This document shows, in pieces, positions 36,177 through 49,243 of a DNA stretch of 64,000 nt. Both the position numbers and the translations under genes were made by a program. Source of the stretch: Burhinus oedicnemus (taxonomy: Eukaryota; Chordata; Aves; Charadriiformes; Burhinidae). Where the stretch lies: assembly GCA_008921705.1 (NCBI GenBank), contig VFFE01007016.1:1392147-1456146 (forward strand), read 5' to 3'. The notes beneath the pieces were generated by a model that saw nothing but the letters and a program-made list of their open reading frames with translations, was not told the DNA's origin and did not search any database. The stretch's first letter is position 1. The number at the start of each line of letters is the position of its first letter.

Positions 36177-37679
36177 TATTGTAGCCTACCCGGATTTGTC
36201 TGACAACTCCAATTGTCTCACCACCTTTTTTCCCCCAGGAACCAGCGTGTCCCTCCTCTACCTCTGGGCATGTCAAGAGAAATTTCCAAAGGCACAAATA
36301 AGTTTGTTACTGATTTCTATTCAAACTGATTCAATTCAAAACCATTAACCTTCAGGGTGACCTTCAGTTATTTAATCTCTGAGTGGTCTGATTTTCTAAT
36401 CTGTGAAAAGAAGGGAAGAAAACTTTCTTCCTTTGTCTTCCCTTTTTGGAAGACAGGCTTGGGGCAAAAGGTAATGTTTCTTGCTAAAAGAGCATACGCT
36501 GATAGCACAGCGTGGTATACATTGGTGGTGCAAGCAGAACGGACCATTTTTCTCAGCGTGTCTATGAAGAAATAAAATATTTGAAAAGGAAAGCCAGAAA
36601 ACTAATGAAGAACTTGCTAAAGTGCAGCCAAAGGTTACCTTGCTCATCAATTTTGCACTGATGGTACTTGGGCACAGAAACTAATTGCTAGTCAAGATAC
36701 TCTATTCATTCATTTGTCTTCCCTCTAAATGTGTTTATTCTTCATGTACATCACTTGATTTGATTTGCACGAGGTAAAACATTTGCGAGTGATGTTTCTC
36801 TTCTGCAAGAAATAAATTTTAATTTTTTACTTACTTTTTTTTTTCCTAGCGTAGCTTCTCGACTGCAAACACAGAAATGTTTCAGATCTTTTGATGAGGA
36901 GCTTGTGCTTCTCTTGCATTCCTCCAAGTCATAGGATTTGATCCTGAAAATAATTGTATGTTATGAAACATTCCAGCTTCATTTAGCTTACTTTTATAGT
37001 TCTGTAAATACCACACAGAATGAAATACATATAGAGGAAAAACCACTTGTTCCTGAAGCTACATAAGCTGAGTTATCGCAGTGTATCACTCACCTGACGG
37101 GAAACTGTGCTGATTCCAGCTCAAAGCATCCTGAGGGTTCTCAGTGTATATAAAATATGCAGAATTACTACTATCTATGCCTGATGCTACCTGCTGCTCA
37201 ATATCAGCCTGTCTGCAGTCCATACTAAAAAATCTCTTTGTTGTATGAATGTGACTGAAACGTATGGTAATGCTGCATTGTTGGAAAATCAAAGCCCTGC
37301 ACAAGTCTCTGTTATGTCACAACATATAGTAAAATCTTTTAGGCTCTTTCTCTATGCAAAAATATGAGGAGGACAATGTAATACAAAAATAGACAATTTA
37401 TTCCTGGCAGCAAGTTCATCTTCTTTCAGTTCTCTTTCACCAGAGAGAGAACTATTATTGTTCTGTCTTCAAATGCAGGAAAGGGGAGCTAACCACTTAT
37501 AATAAAACCCGGTGGGTTGCCAAGAATGCACAGTATTGCCTTTGTCGATCATTTATACACGAATTTTGGTACCCTTTTTACTAGAAAATTTCTAATTGCT
37601 ACTTCTTCCAATTTCTTCTCAATACATCCCATAAAAAATAGATTGATTGCTAAAAATAGAATCAATAAGACCAATACAG

Positions 37680-39600
37680 AGTAATAAATCAAAATGATGT
37701 CTCACTGCAAACTTATCTTCGTATGGATCCCATATCCCTCTGTTCCAATAGCCCATCTCTTTCCCTTCTGCAGGGAGTGAAGACAGGAAGGATGTCAAAT
37801 GTGAAAATATATTATTCCTTCCTCACTAGAAAAAAACCTTCTATTTATTTTTCCAAGCTCTCTATTGAGACATCATCCAAGAAGTAAGGTTCACTGCTTA
37901 GTCTAAATGCACTTGATACTCAAAAGAGAAATACCACCCAGAAATACACTCGGAAATACAATTGTGTCTGTTCATCATTGAACGTATATCAGAAATGTAG
38001 GTGTTTTTAGCAAAAAGAATAAAAATCAAAAGCTTTTCCCAAGCCATCTGTAGATTTGAGCTTGTGGTGACCACCAAAATGAAATGGGAAATAAATCTGT
38101 GCGCTCTGGGACTTGACAAGCCTTTAATTTCAAAAATCCACCTCATTATGGGCCTGCAAGAGACTAAAAGCCTCAAAACTATTGGATGCCTTGGAGAACG
38201 TTGCCCGTGTTTAGAAATTGGAGAGGGTTCTTTCGCAAGAGAGACTGGAAAGTCCTGAGCCACAGATGAGACATTTCTTAATTTAAAACATTATAAACTT
38301 TTCTGAGCAAGACCATCAGGGCCGAGTGCTTTGTTAGGCTTCCTGCCTCAACTTCTCACCACGTTATCGGGTCTAGCAGATGAACCACCTGCTCCTGAGT
38401 AAAACTTGTATGGTTGACCTGATTTAGGAAATCATTTATGAAATAGGAGTGGGGCTTTTTATAAACTGACAAGAAAACTTGTTTAATCTCCCTTGCCTTT
38501 TTAGTAATCCCCTCTTCAGTCACAGTCTCTCTAATTACCTGCTGTTGGACCATTTTTCTCAGAAATCTCTCCAAACCATGTCTGGTTTATTTCCCTCAGC
38601 AAATAGTCTGCTTTTAGCTAATTTTATAAAACACTCTATGTGTTTGCTGAGTGAATTTTTCAGCTGCCCTCTGGCAGTGATGAGCTGACTCAAAACATTA
38701 GGGTTTCTGTTCTCAACATGTATCATCTGCAACTAGCTAATATTTCTCTCCTAGATTGTCACAATGACTTCATGTTCTTTTCTCGCAAATCTGCTATTTT
38801 AATTGCTTTGTCAGAGTTCCCTCAGGTCACCTTGGTGGCTATGCCATTAACCCTGGGCTTATCTATCAATTACAGATTTAAAAGTGTCCGTATACATATT
38901 TTGCCATCCTACAAAATAAGTTATGGAAAACTTGCCTCCATGCAACTCTTCAGCATTAGAGGAGTGAGGTCTTAAGATATCCTATATTGAAAAACCTTCA
39001 GATATTTCCCATTTGGGGCTTCAGTGAACAAAAGAAAGATAATAATGCTGGAATTAAACTTCCAGTGTCCGATCAAGGGCTGTTCTGGGCCTTGCATGTT
39101 ATTGTCCTAAACCTCATCCACTTTCTTGGTGTTTCAGAAGTTGAGCAGTTCTAGTCTGAGGTCCTTCTCATCCTGAAGAAAGGTTGAAATTACCATTCCC
39201 TGCAAAGATTTCTCGGATGTTAGCAGCAAGGAAAAGTAATTCTCTTAAAGGAGAAAAAGAGGCAATGATCTCTTTTGGGAACGTGAATATTCATGATGGT
39301 GGTACAGGTCTCATTTATCATCCCTTCCACGCAGTATGTGGTAGCAAACGAGAAGCAGACAAAGTGTAAGCGCTTGCTAAAGTAGGAATTACTATTTATT
39401 AATCTGTGCTTTTGTATACGACGAAGAGAGAAGTACACTTCTGTGCGGAAATGTCTTTGTAGTTTTAAATATTTATTTCTGTCCAGGTGTGTTTCGTAGG
39501 CACTTGCTATGTCTGCCTTGAGGGATTTAAATCTGTAAGCACCATCTGTTGCTGTTTGGTGTGGACACATATGGCTGAAGAATATGCTATGAGCGGAGAT
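37680..39600 (-). repeat. L1/Tx1-clade LINE relic: endonuclease plus reverse transcriptase, broken
   Basis: Read on the minus strand from about 39600 downwards. The APE-type endonuclease starts with SLKADIASAYETHLDRNKY, carrying the ETH motif (39484-39498). VEGMINETCTTIMNIHVPKR (39268-39330) matches the N-x-Y-A-P-N block. After a frameshift, AGNGNFN (about 39195) stands for the G-D-F-N block. Near 38600 AEGNKP corresponds to the F-G-N-K linker motif, near 38380-38490 ITKKAREIKQVF to LLDPIT is the stretch before the RT, and KPNKALGPDGL (38309-38341) is the RT entry motif. GKAFDF (38025-38036) is the D-A-E-K-A-F-D block and ISL(Q-stop)DIIL (about 37690-37716) is what is left of the Y-A-D-D box. 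Spacing between these blocks is close to that of full L1 proteins. Several frameshifts and stops show it is dead. ORF1 and the 3' end were not recognised. Confidence 0.8.
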
Positions 39601-42268
39601 AGGTGTACTGCATGGCTGCTGCAGCTCGCGCCACTCGGTCCTGTCTGAACAGACAGTGCCCATTGCCTTCACGCTGCTGACTGATTCCCATTTTGCGTCC
39701 GATCTAAGAGGATAATCAACTAAACCCAAATCCTAAGCAAAAAAAAAAACCCCACGTTGAAACTCAGTTTGTGCTTTAAAAAACATGAAAAAGGAAATGT
39801 CCCCTGTCCTCCAAAAGTCTTCTGAGACTTGTACCCTAAGAAAAAGAGACTGAGTTGTAAAGTCTTAGTCGTGTAGCCTCTGTCCTCGAATGAGCTGTTA
39901 ATTCAGCCCTTCTGAATGTATGGGGAAACAAGATTGACTGTTAAATGCACGCCCTGAAAATATCCTTAGCATATCCCAAGGGTTTTTATTTAGTTCCCAG
40001 AAAAGGAGTTTTGTGGGGATGTTTGCTGTGAGCTCCCCCTCAGCCATCCCTGTGTGAGCATCGTCTTCTGGGAGAAGCCAGAGCCACAGCCCATCTCTGA
40101 GCTCTTCCCCAGGGGGCCTGGTGACAATGGAGCGGGGACTGGGACTCCTGTGAGACATGTCACGACGACAGGTTTCACTCTCTTTCCTTCAGTAATTTCC
40201 TTTGCCAGCTTAATCACAAAAACACTTTTCCAACCAGCTTGCTTGGAACATAATGATAAATTGTAGTGGAGCTTTCATGTTTATTATAATTTAATGTTTC
40301 ATTCAAAATTAAGTAGCACGCTCCTGTAGTCCCTGGGTAAATGGCCATATCTTAAACCCCCACTCCACACGTTTCAAACCACAGGCTTATTCCGCCATTT
40401 TCTCCTGCAGGCCGGCTGCCCTCCTAATTCATTTCCAGGTCCCCTTCTTCCCTGAAGTTTTTGATCCAAAATTTTGCAGTGCTGTGTTCAAAATCAGCTT
40501 CCGTTGGGCCCATAGACGCTCTTTTCTGTGCCTGATGTTCCTTCTAGCCCACAGGGACCCTGTCTAGCTGTCCATGCCTCCGAAGGCTGGAGCCTGGTTG
40601 CTGCGTGCCCGGACCTCAGTGAGGATGTAGTCAGCCTACACTCCTCGGAATCGAGGCGTCTTGAGCGAATGATTTAATGAAGTTAAGATCTGAATCACAC
40701 CCTGAGGTGTCACTCCATGTTTACTACGGAAAGAGCCTGGGGTTGACCACGCTGCTAATTTGGTTAGGTGTTTAAGGTCAAAGGAGACAAGACGCGACTT
40801 TGAGTCTCAGGTTTAGCCCTAGGAAGCACCAACCCTTCTAGCCTGGAGAGAGGGGCGCGGGTGAGTGTCTCCCACTTGTGTTGGCTCATTATCTGTGTGG
40901 GGTTTTTTTCCCACTCTTTGGCTCTTCCAGCAACCTTTCTTTTTCCTTGCTAACTCCACAGCGTGTAGCCATCATAAGCACGTAAACAAAAGCATACGCA
41001 GTTTTAACAGAAAAATAATAAAACTATTGTCTGGCTCTCCATATGTTCCTCGATCTTCCAGTAGAAACGCAAATCCAGGACGTATTTATTGTTCTGGCTT
41101 CGAGCCAGAGTCTGTATTTACTTTTGTGAGTGGCTGAGGAGCTGCGGTTTTTAAATAACTGTAAGCCTTCAGTAGCATGATACATTGCAACCAGAAATTA
41201 CTACGCTTTTAAATTAAGCGTGTGAAGTACCCTTGTGGCTTTCTGCTCTGGCCAGAGCAGATTAGCGGTGGTGCACGCTGAGGAGGGGTTACCCTCCGCT
41301 TTCCTGGGGAGGAGCAGTGGATTGAATGGGTGAAAACTGGTCCTCCTTGCTTTCCCTTCGCTCCGAGATCCTTGTCCAGGATGACAAGAGGCAGAAATCA
41401 GCCTCGGCTGTAATGGCTGAAGGGCTCTTCTCACTTAATGCAGATCAGCATTTAAGAGACGTAGCAGAATTTAGTTTTTTCTCACTGCGCCGTGCAGCCT
41501 CCGACTTTCAGCCAATGAGTACAAATGAATTGTTTTTCCACAAATTGCCTTTATGTGGAGAAATTACACGTTTTAATTGAGCTGCTGTTTTATTTTTGTT
41601 TTTTTAATGTTTCATTTTGTATTTCCATGGGGTTTCTGCAGGCATTTTCACTACATTTTCTGGTTGGGTGCTTCCAAAAAAATCCTTATTATAGGAAGGA
41701 AAGATTCTACCCATGGCAGGATAAGCCTGAATCCGCAAGTAAATCAAGCTGTTCTGTAGCCTAAGAATACATATGGTAATTTTGATTAGTAGCTCTATAT
41801 GGATAGTGTCAATGTCTTCTGCTTCCTTGAGTATGAAAAATTCCATGTTAAATCATATCTCCCATGTGTTTTACTGTTTATATGTATTACTGCTGTCACA
41901 TTGCTAGGACATCATCGTAAGAAGGGGAAAAAAGTGAGAGAGGAAATTTATTGACCAACTTGTCTCAATCAAAAACAGTATGAAAATTGGCTTTTTTCCA
42001 CATTTAGCAACATTTCCATTAGCTGTTCTAAGCATCAGCCTTGGGACTTCCAGCATAATTTTTTTTTTTTCCCGAATAAGATAAAATTGTGAAGAATTCA
42101 GAGATGTCTTTCATTTATTTAATTGTACAATAGCTGCTGGTAGTTTTATATCTATCGTCATACGAGTCTGACATCGTGTGCCTTTAACTGCCTGTAAGAC
42201 TGTAGCTGAATGAAATGTAGATTGATTTTTCTGTGCTGTTTTTTCTCCCTTTCTCTTTTCCTTAACAG

Positions 42269-42405
42269 CGAGCTGCCTCATTCCCCTCAGAATCTTCTGG
42301 CCACTCTAAATTCCTCATACAGCCGCAGCGTGATGCTCTCCTGGGTGCGTCCCTTTGATGGAAACAGCCCTGTTCTCTACTACATGGTCGAGCTCTCTGA
42401 GAACA
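42269..42405 (+). CDS. SDK1: SDK1 exon, first part of FN3-1
   Basis: Exon of 137 nt. Acceptor TTTTCCTTAACAG ends at 42268; donor GTGAGT starts at 42406. It encodes composite residues 383-427: ELPHSPQNLLATLNSS, YSRSVMLSWVRPFDGNSP (strand-B tryptophan 407, PFDGNSP loop) and VLYYMVELSEN. FN3-1 directly follows Ig6. NSS (396-398) is a sequon, and NNS (427-429) is created across the next splice. The exon is preceded by a phase 2 intron and followed by a phase 1 intron. Confidence 0.96.
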
Positions 42406-45400
42406 GTGAGTAAAGTCAAATGTGTTTCAACCTCATGTTCTTCTTAATTATTCAGCCTTCTTTCAGACCCACCTTTTACCAGAGCTGCTGACAAAATGTT
42501 ACCGTTGTTTGCTAAATGAGAGACGGTGTGCGCGAAGGGGAAGCCCTGGGTTTTACATTCAACTATTCGCACGCTGAAAGAGTCAAACGACAAAAAGGGG
42601 CCTGAGATGGTGGAGTTGTTCCACAGGAAAGCCTTAGTTCCGCCCGCAACGTTGCCAGCTGGGCTTGAGGCACAGCAGCTCGTTCCTCAGTGCTTCTATT
42701 CGACATTTGTAAAATAGCAGTAGTCCTATTTTATTCCCATTGTTGTCTTTTAGTCTGGGTTCATAGATACCCTGACGCCTTTAGAGCCCCAATTGTACCT
42801 GAAAAATGCAGGCAGTATGATAACGTAAGGAACCCGCGGTCTGTCAGAGGAACACACTTGGATGTCAATAGGAGCTACTATCTTATATGTATATGGATTC
42901 ATATATTTTCTCCGTGTTGCCCAGGTTACCATTTTACAGCCTTCTTTTAGGTAGGTGACCGAGGATGCTCAACTGTGAGCTATACAAATGTCAAGCTTCA
43001 TGGTTACAAACCTGGTCATCGTGCACTGCCACTTCTCACAGTTTTGTCATGCTGTGTGTCTGGTCCTTTGTGGCTCAGTTTGCAAGGTTATTCAGGGACG
43101 CTGCTAATGCCTCTTTAGGAGTTGATGGAAAGATGAGGTTATATGGAAATCGGTCACCTTGGCAATAGTTTCTAATCTCTATCACGCTAGGAGCTGGAAA
43201 TTCAAGCCTAACAATTGATTCTTGATGAAAAAATTAAGAGCGTCACTTTTTCTGACATGTGGAAATTAGCCACTGCATAACTGAATGTGAAACAGTTCTG
43301 ATTTCTGATTGTCTGGAGAGTAGCATTTTGTTTTGCCACACAGAGAGCCTGAGATGAAACTTGAGCTTCAGATCACATACAACCCTTTTGCTTTGCAGGC
43401 TGGAGTGCAGAACTTTTCAGATGTGGAGGTCCCAGAACTGATGATCTTGACATCTGTTAAGCAAAGTGCGGTTTTCTGATCCTCGCAGAAATCCCAAGTC
43501 ATGCCCAGGACTGCTGTCCTTAAAACAGTTCTTTTCAAGCAAAGACTCCTGATCTCTTTGTAACAAATGACTCAGAAAACGCAGTGTTCTGCACTCACAC
43601 CCCCTCTCTGCCTTTTTATCGCCACCACCTTTTTTATTGTCCCCCTTCTCTCCTTCCCCTCCTGTTGACCACAGGCCAGTAACCGCCTTTTTGCTTTTCC
43701 TTACCCGTTCTTTCGCCCAAGGACGTTACCTTTGTGTTTCATGTTTCCCAACGGCTTTGGCGAAGACAAGCTAATAAACTGCCGGTCGGGGAACACGATG
43801 CAGAGGTACTGGAGCCGTATTTGGGCAGAGGCAGCACAGGGCTGGCAGAAGGGAGACACCTGGGTCCTGCACGGGGCTGCACTGATTGGGAGGAGTCACT
43901 AAAGAGGAGGCAGCTCACTCGGTGCCGGGAGAAGCTTGAAAGGTCTTCAGGTGCCTTTCCAGCAAGGATGCTTTGCTGTTGTTCTTGTATAGGAATGGGG
44001 TAAATGTGCCATCAGTTTGAAAATGCTATAATTCGTTCACTGAAATTTGTAGGAGGCTCAGCAAAAAATCAACAGTAGTCCGCCAGAAATCATGCAGACA
44101 GTCCCTCAGAACTCCACAGGATCCTGTGAACCCTTGCTTGCTCTGTGATAGATCCAAAAATTTTGGCTGATGGCATTGCAGCCTACCACTGAGAGAGTCT
44201 CATTATCACAAATCATCGGTATACGTACTTCAGCAAGCTTGCAGCTGCAAAAACCAAACACAGACCAGGACTGTTGCGAATTGAGCATCTTAACTCCCAG
44301 AAATATTCCAGATCTTGCTGTCCTTTCCATTTTCAGCTTTATTTGCTTTGCTTCTGTGTACAGTGTCTAAATGGTTGCTAATAGAAGTAGGACAGAGAGG
44401 AACTCGATATTCCACTACTGCCGTTCTCTCTCATTTCATATATTATTGCTCAGCGTTACGGATGCCAACAGAATAGTGGAAGAATGTCAACAGCGACTTT
44501 GGTTTGGAAAGCTGACTTTATCATCTGCATGTTGTCGCTGCCTTGTTTTGGTTTTTTATTTTCTTGAAGTGTTTGTTTTTCAGAGTTAGTTTGATCTCAG
44601 TAGCGTGTGGTTTATATTCAGTTTCTACAGACCTCCTACTCCTTTGGAAAACACCATCTTTCCTTTGCTCTCCCCCATCCCAAGTGATGGTTGTGAATGA
44701 AGCTGACACTTGATCTTGTGTAGGTACAGTTTTGTCTGATATGACCGTGCAGAATCGTCTCTTGGCTTTTCAAAGAAAATTCCCTTTCAGGTTTTCTGTC
44801 GGTCCCGTTTGTGCCGCAGAGAGAGCAACTGCCAAGGAGTCAGCGTACGCCCTCCGTCAGCTCCTCTGCTCGCGTCCGTAGCTCTTTTGCTGTCAGCAGT
44901 GGTGCCAAATGCTTAACATCCTAATCCCTGTTTGCTTTCATACGTGTAAAGGTTAGGGAGCGCCATCAGAATTATGATTTATTTTCCAGTTAGCAAACTG
45001 CACGGGAGACTTTGTTCTTAGTTCTGTGGAGTTTTCATACATGGGTTTTGCTTTGCAGGTGCCAAAGCGTAGCCTAGTTTTGTTCATTTTCTTTTAGCTG
45101 TTTTGCTTTGAATAATTTTCTAACAGCTTTAGGATCCATTGTACGTTTTGAAGCACGTACCATACATGAATCCATAATAACAGTATCTGTTTCAGAGAAA
45201 TAGCTGAAGAGGGTTCAAAATAATGAGTGTAAATTTCAGGGGACTAATTGCTAGCTGCATTAGAGAGAGGCGTGTCACTCCACCTGGCATGGATTAGACC
45301 TCCTTTTCATTAATATCAATTCAGTAAAGAGATATAAAAATCTTATTTTAATTAGAGGAAAAAACAGTGGCAGATCGTGCACATAAATTGCTGGGAATAT

Positions 45401-48400
45401 GAACGACTCCAGTCACCAAGTCACCTAATTTTTAAAATGAATGTATTTGGCACAATGCAATAATTCTCAAATTACAAGTATTCACAGTAGACCGTGTCTG
45501 TGGGTGACTTGAGACATATGGCCTTAAACATTTGCGGGCAAATTTATAATCTAATTTGAAAAACACAGTTCCAGGGAAACACAGTCATTAAGTATTCCTG
45601 CCCACACAGAGCCAGGAATGTGAACCTTCATTTGAAATAGGATTTTCAAATAAATAGTACCATGCATTGCTGTCATTTGCACTAATATAATTTTTGGATG
45701 TTCGTGACCTGTTTAGACCCTGTTGCGATATACCTAGGAATTCCAATGAAGTATCTTCATGGAGTTATAAGGGGATATGCTTATTTTATTCCAAAGAGGT
45801 TTGGATTTCAGGGATTAATCAAAAATTAGCCTGAATAGTCTTTTACTGAAGAAATAAATTAATACTTAAAGAATTCTGCTGACTACAATTAAGATAAAAG
45901 CCCATTTTTGTTTTATTGGATTCTGGGATATCTGTGCTGTGTGATGTAATGATATAACTCAGATTCATCACATGGTGCCAATGAGGAGATAATAAAGGCT
46001 CCTATGAAAAGCATCTGTGCGTGCTTAGCTTAAAGCCTATGAATTGTCATACTGAGTTTGGTAGGAATATTCAAATGATAAAAATTGAACACATTGATAA
46101 ATCTTCACAAAAAATCAAAGTAAAACTATGTTGTTCGTTACAACTGTGGCTCAGATCTATATACAGTGTGTTAAAAGATACTTTTTCTCAGGCCATCGGT
46201 AGACCTTGTTGAAGTCCTACCAAACAAAAGATGAACCATTTAATTTTTATTTGAACTTTTTGCAACGTCATGAAGATTTGAAAGATGAATTCAGTAAACT
46301 CCAGCAGTATGGCAAATTCCAATACTACCGTCTATGCAAAACACCCTGGAGACGGAAGGAAATGGAAATGTACTCCAAACCTGCCAAAATTAGCTTTCTG
46401 CAATAGATCTAATCTGTAATATCAAATTAGAAATGATTTTTTGAGGAATTTGTAATTAATGCACGAATCGTGAGGTAGATAGGGAAATACAGCAGAAATG
46501 CCTCTTGACGAGTAACCAGTGTTATTAAACATAGCAGAAGTGCATCCAAAAATTCTTGATAGATCAGAAGTTGTTTCCAAAAGCCCCAAGAGCGCATTGT
46601 AAACTAGAGAGTAGCCTGTGAGATTCTTCGTTTCCAATAAATTCACTTGGAGAGGCAATCAGAGTTAACTCAAAACACCCAATATCCTTAAGACAGCTAA
46701 ACATGGAAGTTTTTCAGACAGCGGCAATTACAGCGGAAGAGCAAGCAAGCAAAGGCCAGAGTACATTCCGGGCAGCTTAAGTCAAATGAAGGATTAGCAC
46801 AGTCTGTTCAATCTAACAGAGGCTTATTTAACAGTTTGACCTGGCAAGTCTTTTGTCACCGTGGAGCTTCTCCAGGCTTCCTGGGACCAGGCGGGTGACA
46901 GTCATCCCTGGAGCAGACGAGAGTCAGCGTTGAAAATTTTATGGCACGTTTCCAATGTCAGAATTGCTTTTCTCTACGGTAAAACAAGCTTCTGTACAAT
47001 TCTGGGGTTTGTTGTGTATTTAAGGAGGGAGAACAGCCGTTCGAAATGTTTAGTTTATTGATTGTCAAAAAAAAGACTTGACATTTAAATTTTAAAGATA
47101 CTCTGCACACTCACTGTATCCACTGCTCCGTGAGCGAGCAAATCCTCCCCAAACCACTTTCCTTTACGAATCAGAGTGCCCAGGAGATGAATAGGCTTCG
47201 TTTATATTAGTTTTCAGTTTAATCTCTCTCCCTGCCAGATCTTTTATCTTCCACCAGGAGAGGCAAAAGAATAAATAAAGTATTCTACAGATGCAGCATA
47301 TAAACAGAGCAAAGCCCCAAGGTGCTGAAGAGATTAATAGGCCCTGTTGTTGAATCAAACTGCTCACTACATTGAGCTGCTTGGGTTAAGCACTCTCAGG
47401 TGGTGTTTACACTAGCAGTAAACAGAGGAAATGCTCTAGGAAATGGACCACTACCCAAGTAGCTCATACAAGGGTGTTTCACTCTCTTGTCGGTGTCTGC
47501 TCTTCCATTTTCCTCTGGAAGCTGCTTCAGGCGGAGTACTAAGTCAGCCATACCTTAATGTTGGCTTACCTTGATTTGTTATTGGGCACTCTGGCTCTAA
47601 CAGGGCGAACAGTTGTTCGTGAAGTCTCGAGAGAAGCTTGATTAAATTCAGAAGGAACTAGGGTGCAAAAACCTCCTAACCAACGCTTTTCTACATAGCG
47701 TAGGTTGCTTCCTCTAAGGCCTTTCTAAAAGAAGTCCAACGTTCAGCTAAGATGAGTTGTCATCAAGACCTTGCAGCCGAAGTGACTCTTGGTAAATCAT
47801 TAACAACTGGTGTGGACGGAACTTGACTGCTGTGCAAATGTCCCTCTCCAGCCCTCCCAGTATTCTGCTGTGTCAGTTTTCCTGTTAAAAAAGACTTTGT
47901 TCTCGGAAAGTCATTACTGGAATAAATATATTTTTAATAATTTTAAGATGCGGTGTTTATAGCCCAACTGGCATCACGCCCCAGAGGACTTAAACGTGCT
48001 AAGGAATCTGCCAGAAAAGCACTAAATTAGTGGCTTACATCTTGGTGTGAAGTTTAGCAGCCTTCCACATTTGGGACTTCTCATCTTCATTTTCAGGCAG
48101 ACGTCTAGGTGACCTGCCAGGAGCTTCAGTGCACTTCTGATGAGCAAGATGCGCAGATACGTTGCCAAAATCTACAGCTAGCTCCTCAGTAATTTCCAGA
48201 AGTGTTAGTAATTTTGAGCAGGGAGCATGAAAACAGCTGGTATTATTTAAAAACTGAACAAATCTTTAAATTGGCTGATTCCACTGCTGTACTGTTGCAA
48301 CACAGACCAAATGTCACCTCTCCCTGACTATTTCAGTCGTGACTTCGGGGAGAAGATGTGACACCAGGCTATGAAGAAAAGAAGTCAGGATATTTAATTT

Positions 48401-49095
48401 TCAACATGTTTCATTTCTGACCTCTTTGAAAACTTGAAAATGTAATTTGGGCATCAGAGGTGCTCGGTACATCGAGTATGTGAACCAACAACGAGGGTTT
48501 GATAGTGCTGCCGGGGCTGTTTATACCAGGGAATCTTCCTAGGAAATGATTAGACCCAATGCCATATACTACCTCTAGAAAAAATTTGCAGATGTGTAGA
48601 ATCCGCAGCAGAAGCTTTCTCAGGTCTTACAGCAAAGGGCTGATTTGGCAGCGAGAGTCACGCTTCTACACCTGCTTGCAAGCTGGGTAGGAAGATATTC
48701 CAAACTGCCTGTGAATTTCATTACGAGGGTCCTTCCACCGGAGCCGCTCAGGGGTGTGGTGGTGTAATGGCCTGCCAAACAGATGGGTTGTGAAATACAC
48801 AGCCCATCTGTCTTTATCATGCTTGTTTCCTCTTTTATTAAAATGTTAATGAATATAGTTTTTATTTATTATGCCGTGACATGTGCAGCATCACTTTCCA
48901 GTAGACAAATGTGCAATCTGCATAACCGTGTGGGCTGACAGGAAGGTTTCTTCTGCTGAAAAGAAACTTCTTCCCAAAGTTCCTCTGAGGAAAACAAGCA
49001 CAAAGAGCTCTGAGCAGTCAGAGGCGTTTTCTCACTTCTGCGGGGCTTTTAACAGGCGCTTCCGTCTTTTTTTCACATGTAAATTATTCCAACAG
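42406..49095 (+). other. SDK1: SDK1 intron, about 6.7 kb, phase 1
   Basis: Splits FN3-1. No interspersed repeat was recognised. A coding-like open frame lies at 46206-46406 (listed separately). The rest is ordinary unique sequence as far as can be seen. Confidence 0.85.
46206..46406 (+). other. Unassigned coding-like open frame in an intron
   Basis: A 66-codon frame rich in charged and aromatic residues: SYQTKDEPFNFYLNFLQRHE, DLKDEFSKLQQYGKFQYYRL, CKTPWRRKEMEMYSK. The composition is protein-like and an amphipathic helix is plausible, but no domain is recognised. Another open frame (46021-46212) lies directly upstream in a different frame, as would be seen in a frameshifted relic. It may be part of an old retroelement or pseudogene, or chance. 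Confidence 0.15.
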
Positions 49096-49243
49096 ATTCT
49101 CCCTGGAAGGTTCACCTATCAAATCTTGACCCAAAAATGACCGGTGTCACTGTGAGCGGACTGACTCCAGCCCGAACCTACCAGTTCAGGGTGTGTGCGG
49201 TTAACCAGGTGGGAAAGGGCCAGTACAGCTCTGAGACCAGCAG
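49096..49243 (+). CDS. SDK1: SDK1 exon, second part of FN3-1
   Basis: Exon of 148 nt. Acceptor TTCCAACAG ends at 49095; donor GTACAG starts at 49244. It encodes composite residues 429-476: [36 protein letters not shown] and [28 protein letters not shown] carries the leucine, tyrosine and N-x-x-G signature of FN3 strands E-F-G. It completes a normal-length FN3-1. Confidence 0.96.

Larger units (their letters stand above)
33570..42268 (+). other. SDK1: SDK1 intron, about 8.7 kb, phase 2
   Basis: Between Ig6 and FN3-1; the longest intron fully in the window. It contains a hairpin-forming inverted repeat (33772-33809), an avian CR1 fragment (about 33905-34505), an unassigned coding-like stretch (35901-36176) and a minus-strand L1/Tx1-clade LINE (about 37680-39600). 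The stretches 34510-35890, 36200-37680 and 39730-42260 show nothing I can name. Confidence 0.85.

Noticed and set aside
39220..39729. A 169-codon minus-strand open frame as a possible independent host gene.
   Set aside because: Its second half is the endonuclease part of the L1/Tx1-clade LINE relic, so it is counted under that element.
39898..40266. Overlapping open frames on both strands near 40.0-40.2 kb with proline-rich text.
   Set aside because: The local G+C is higher, which lengthens chance frames; no domain or splice context was seen.
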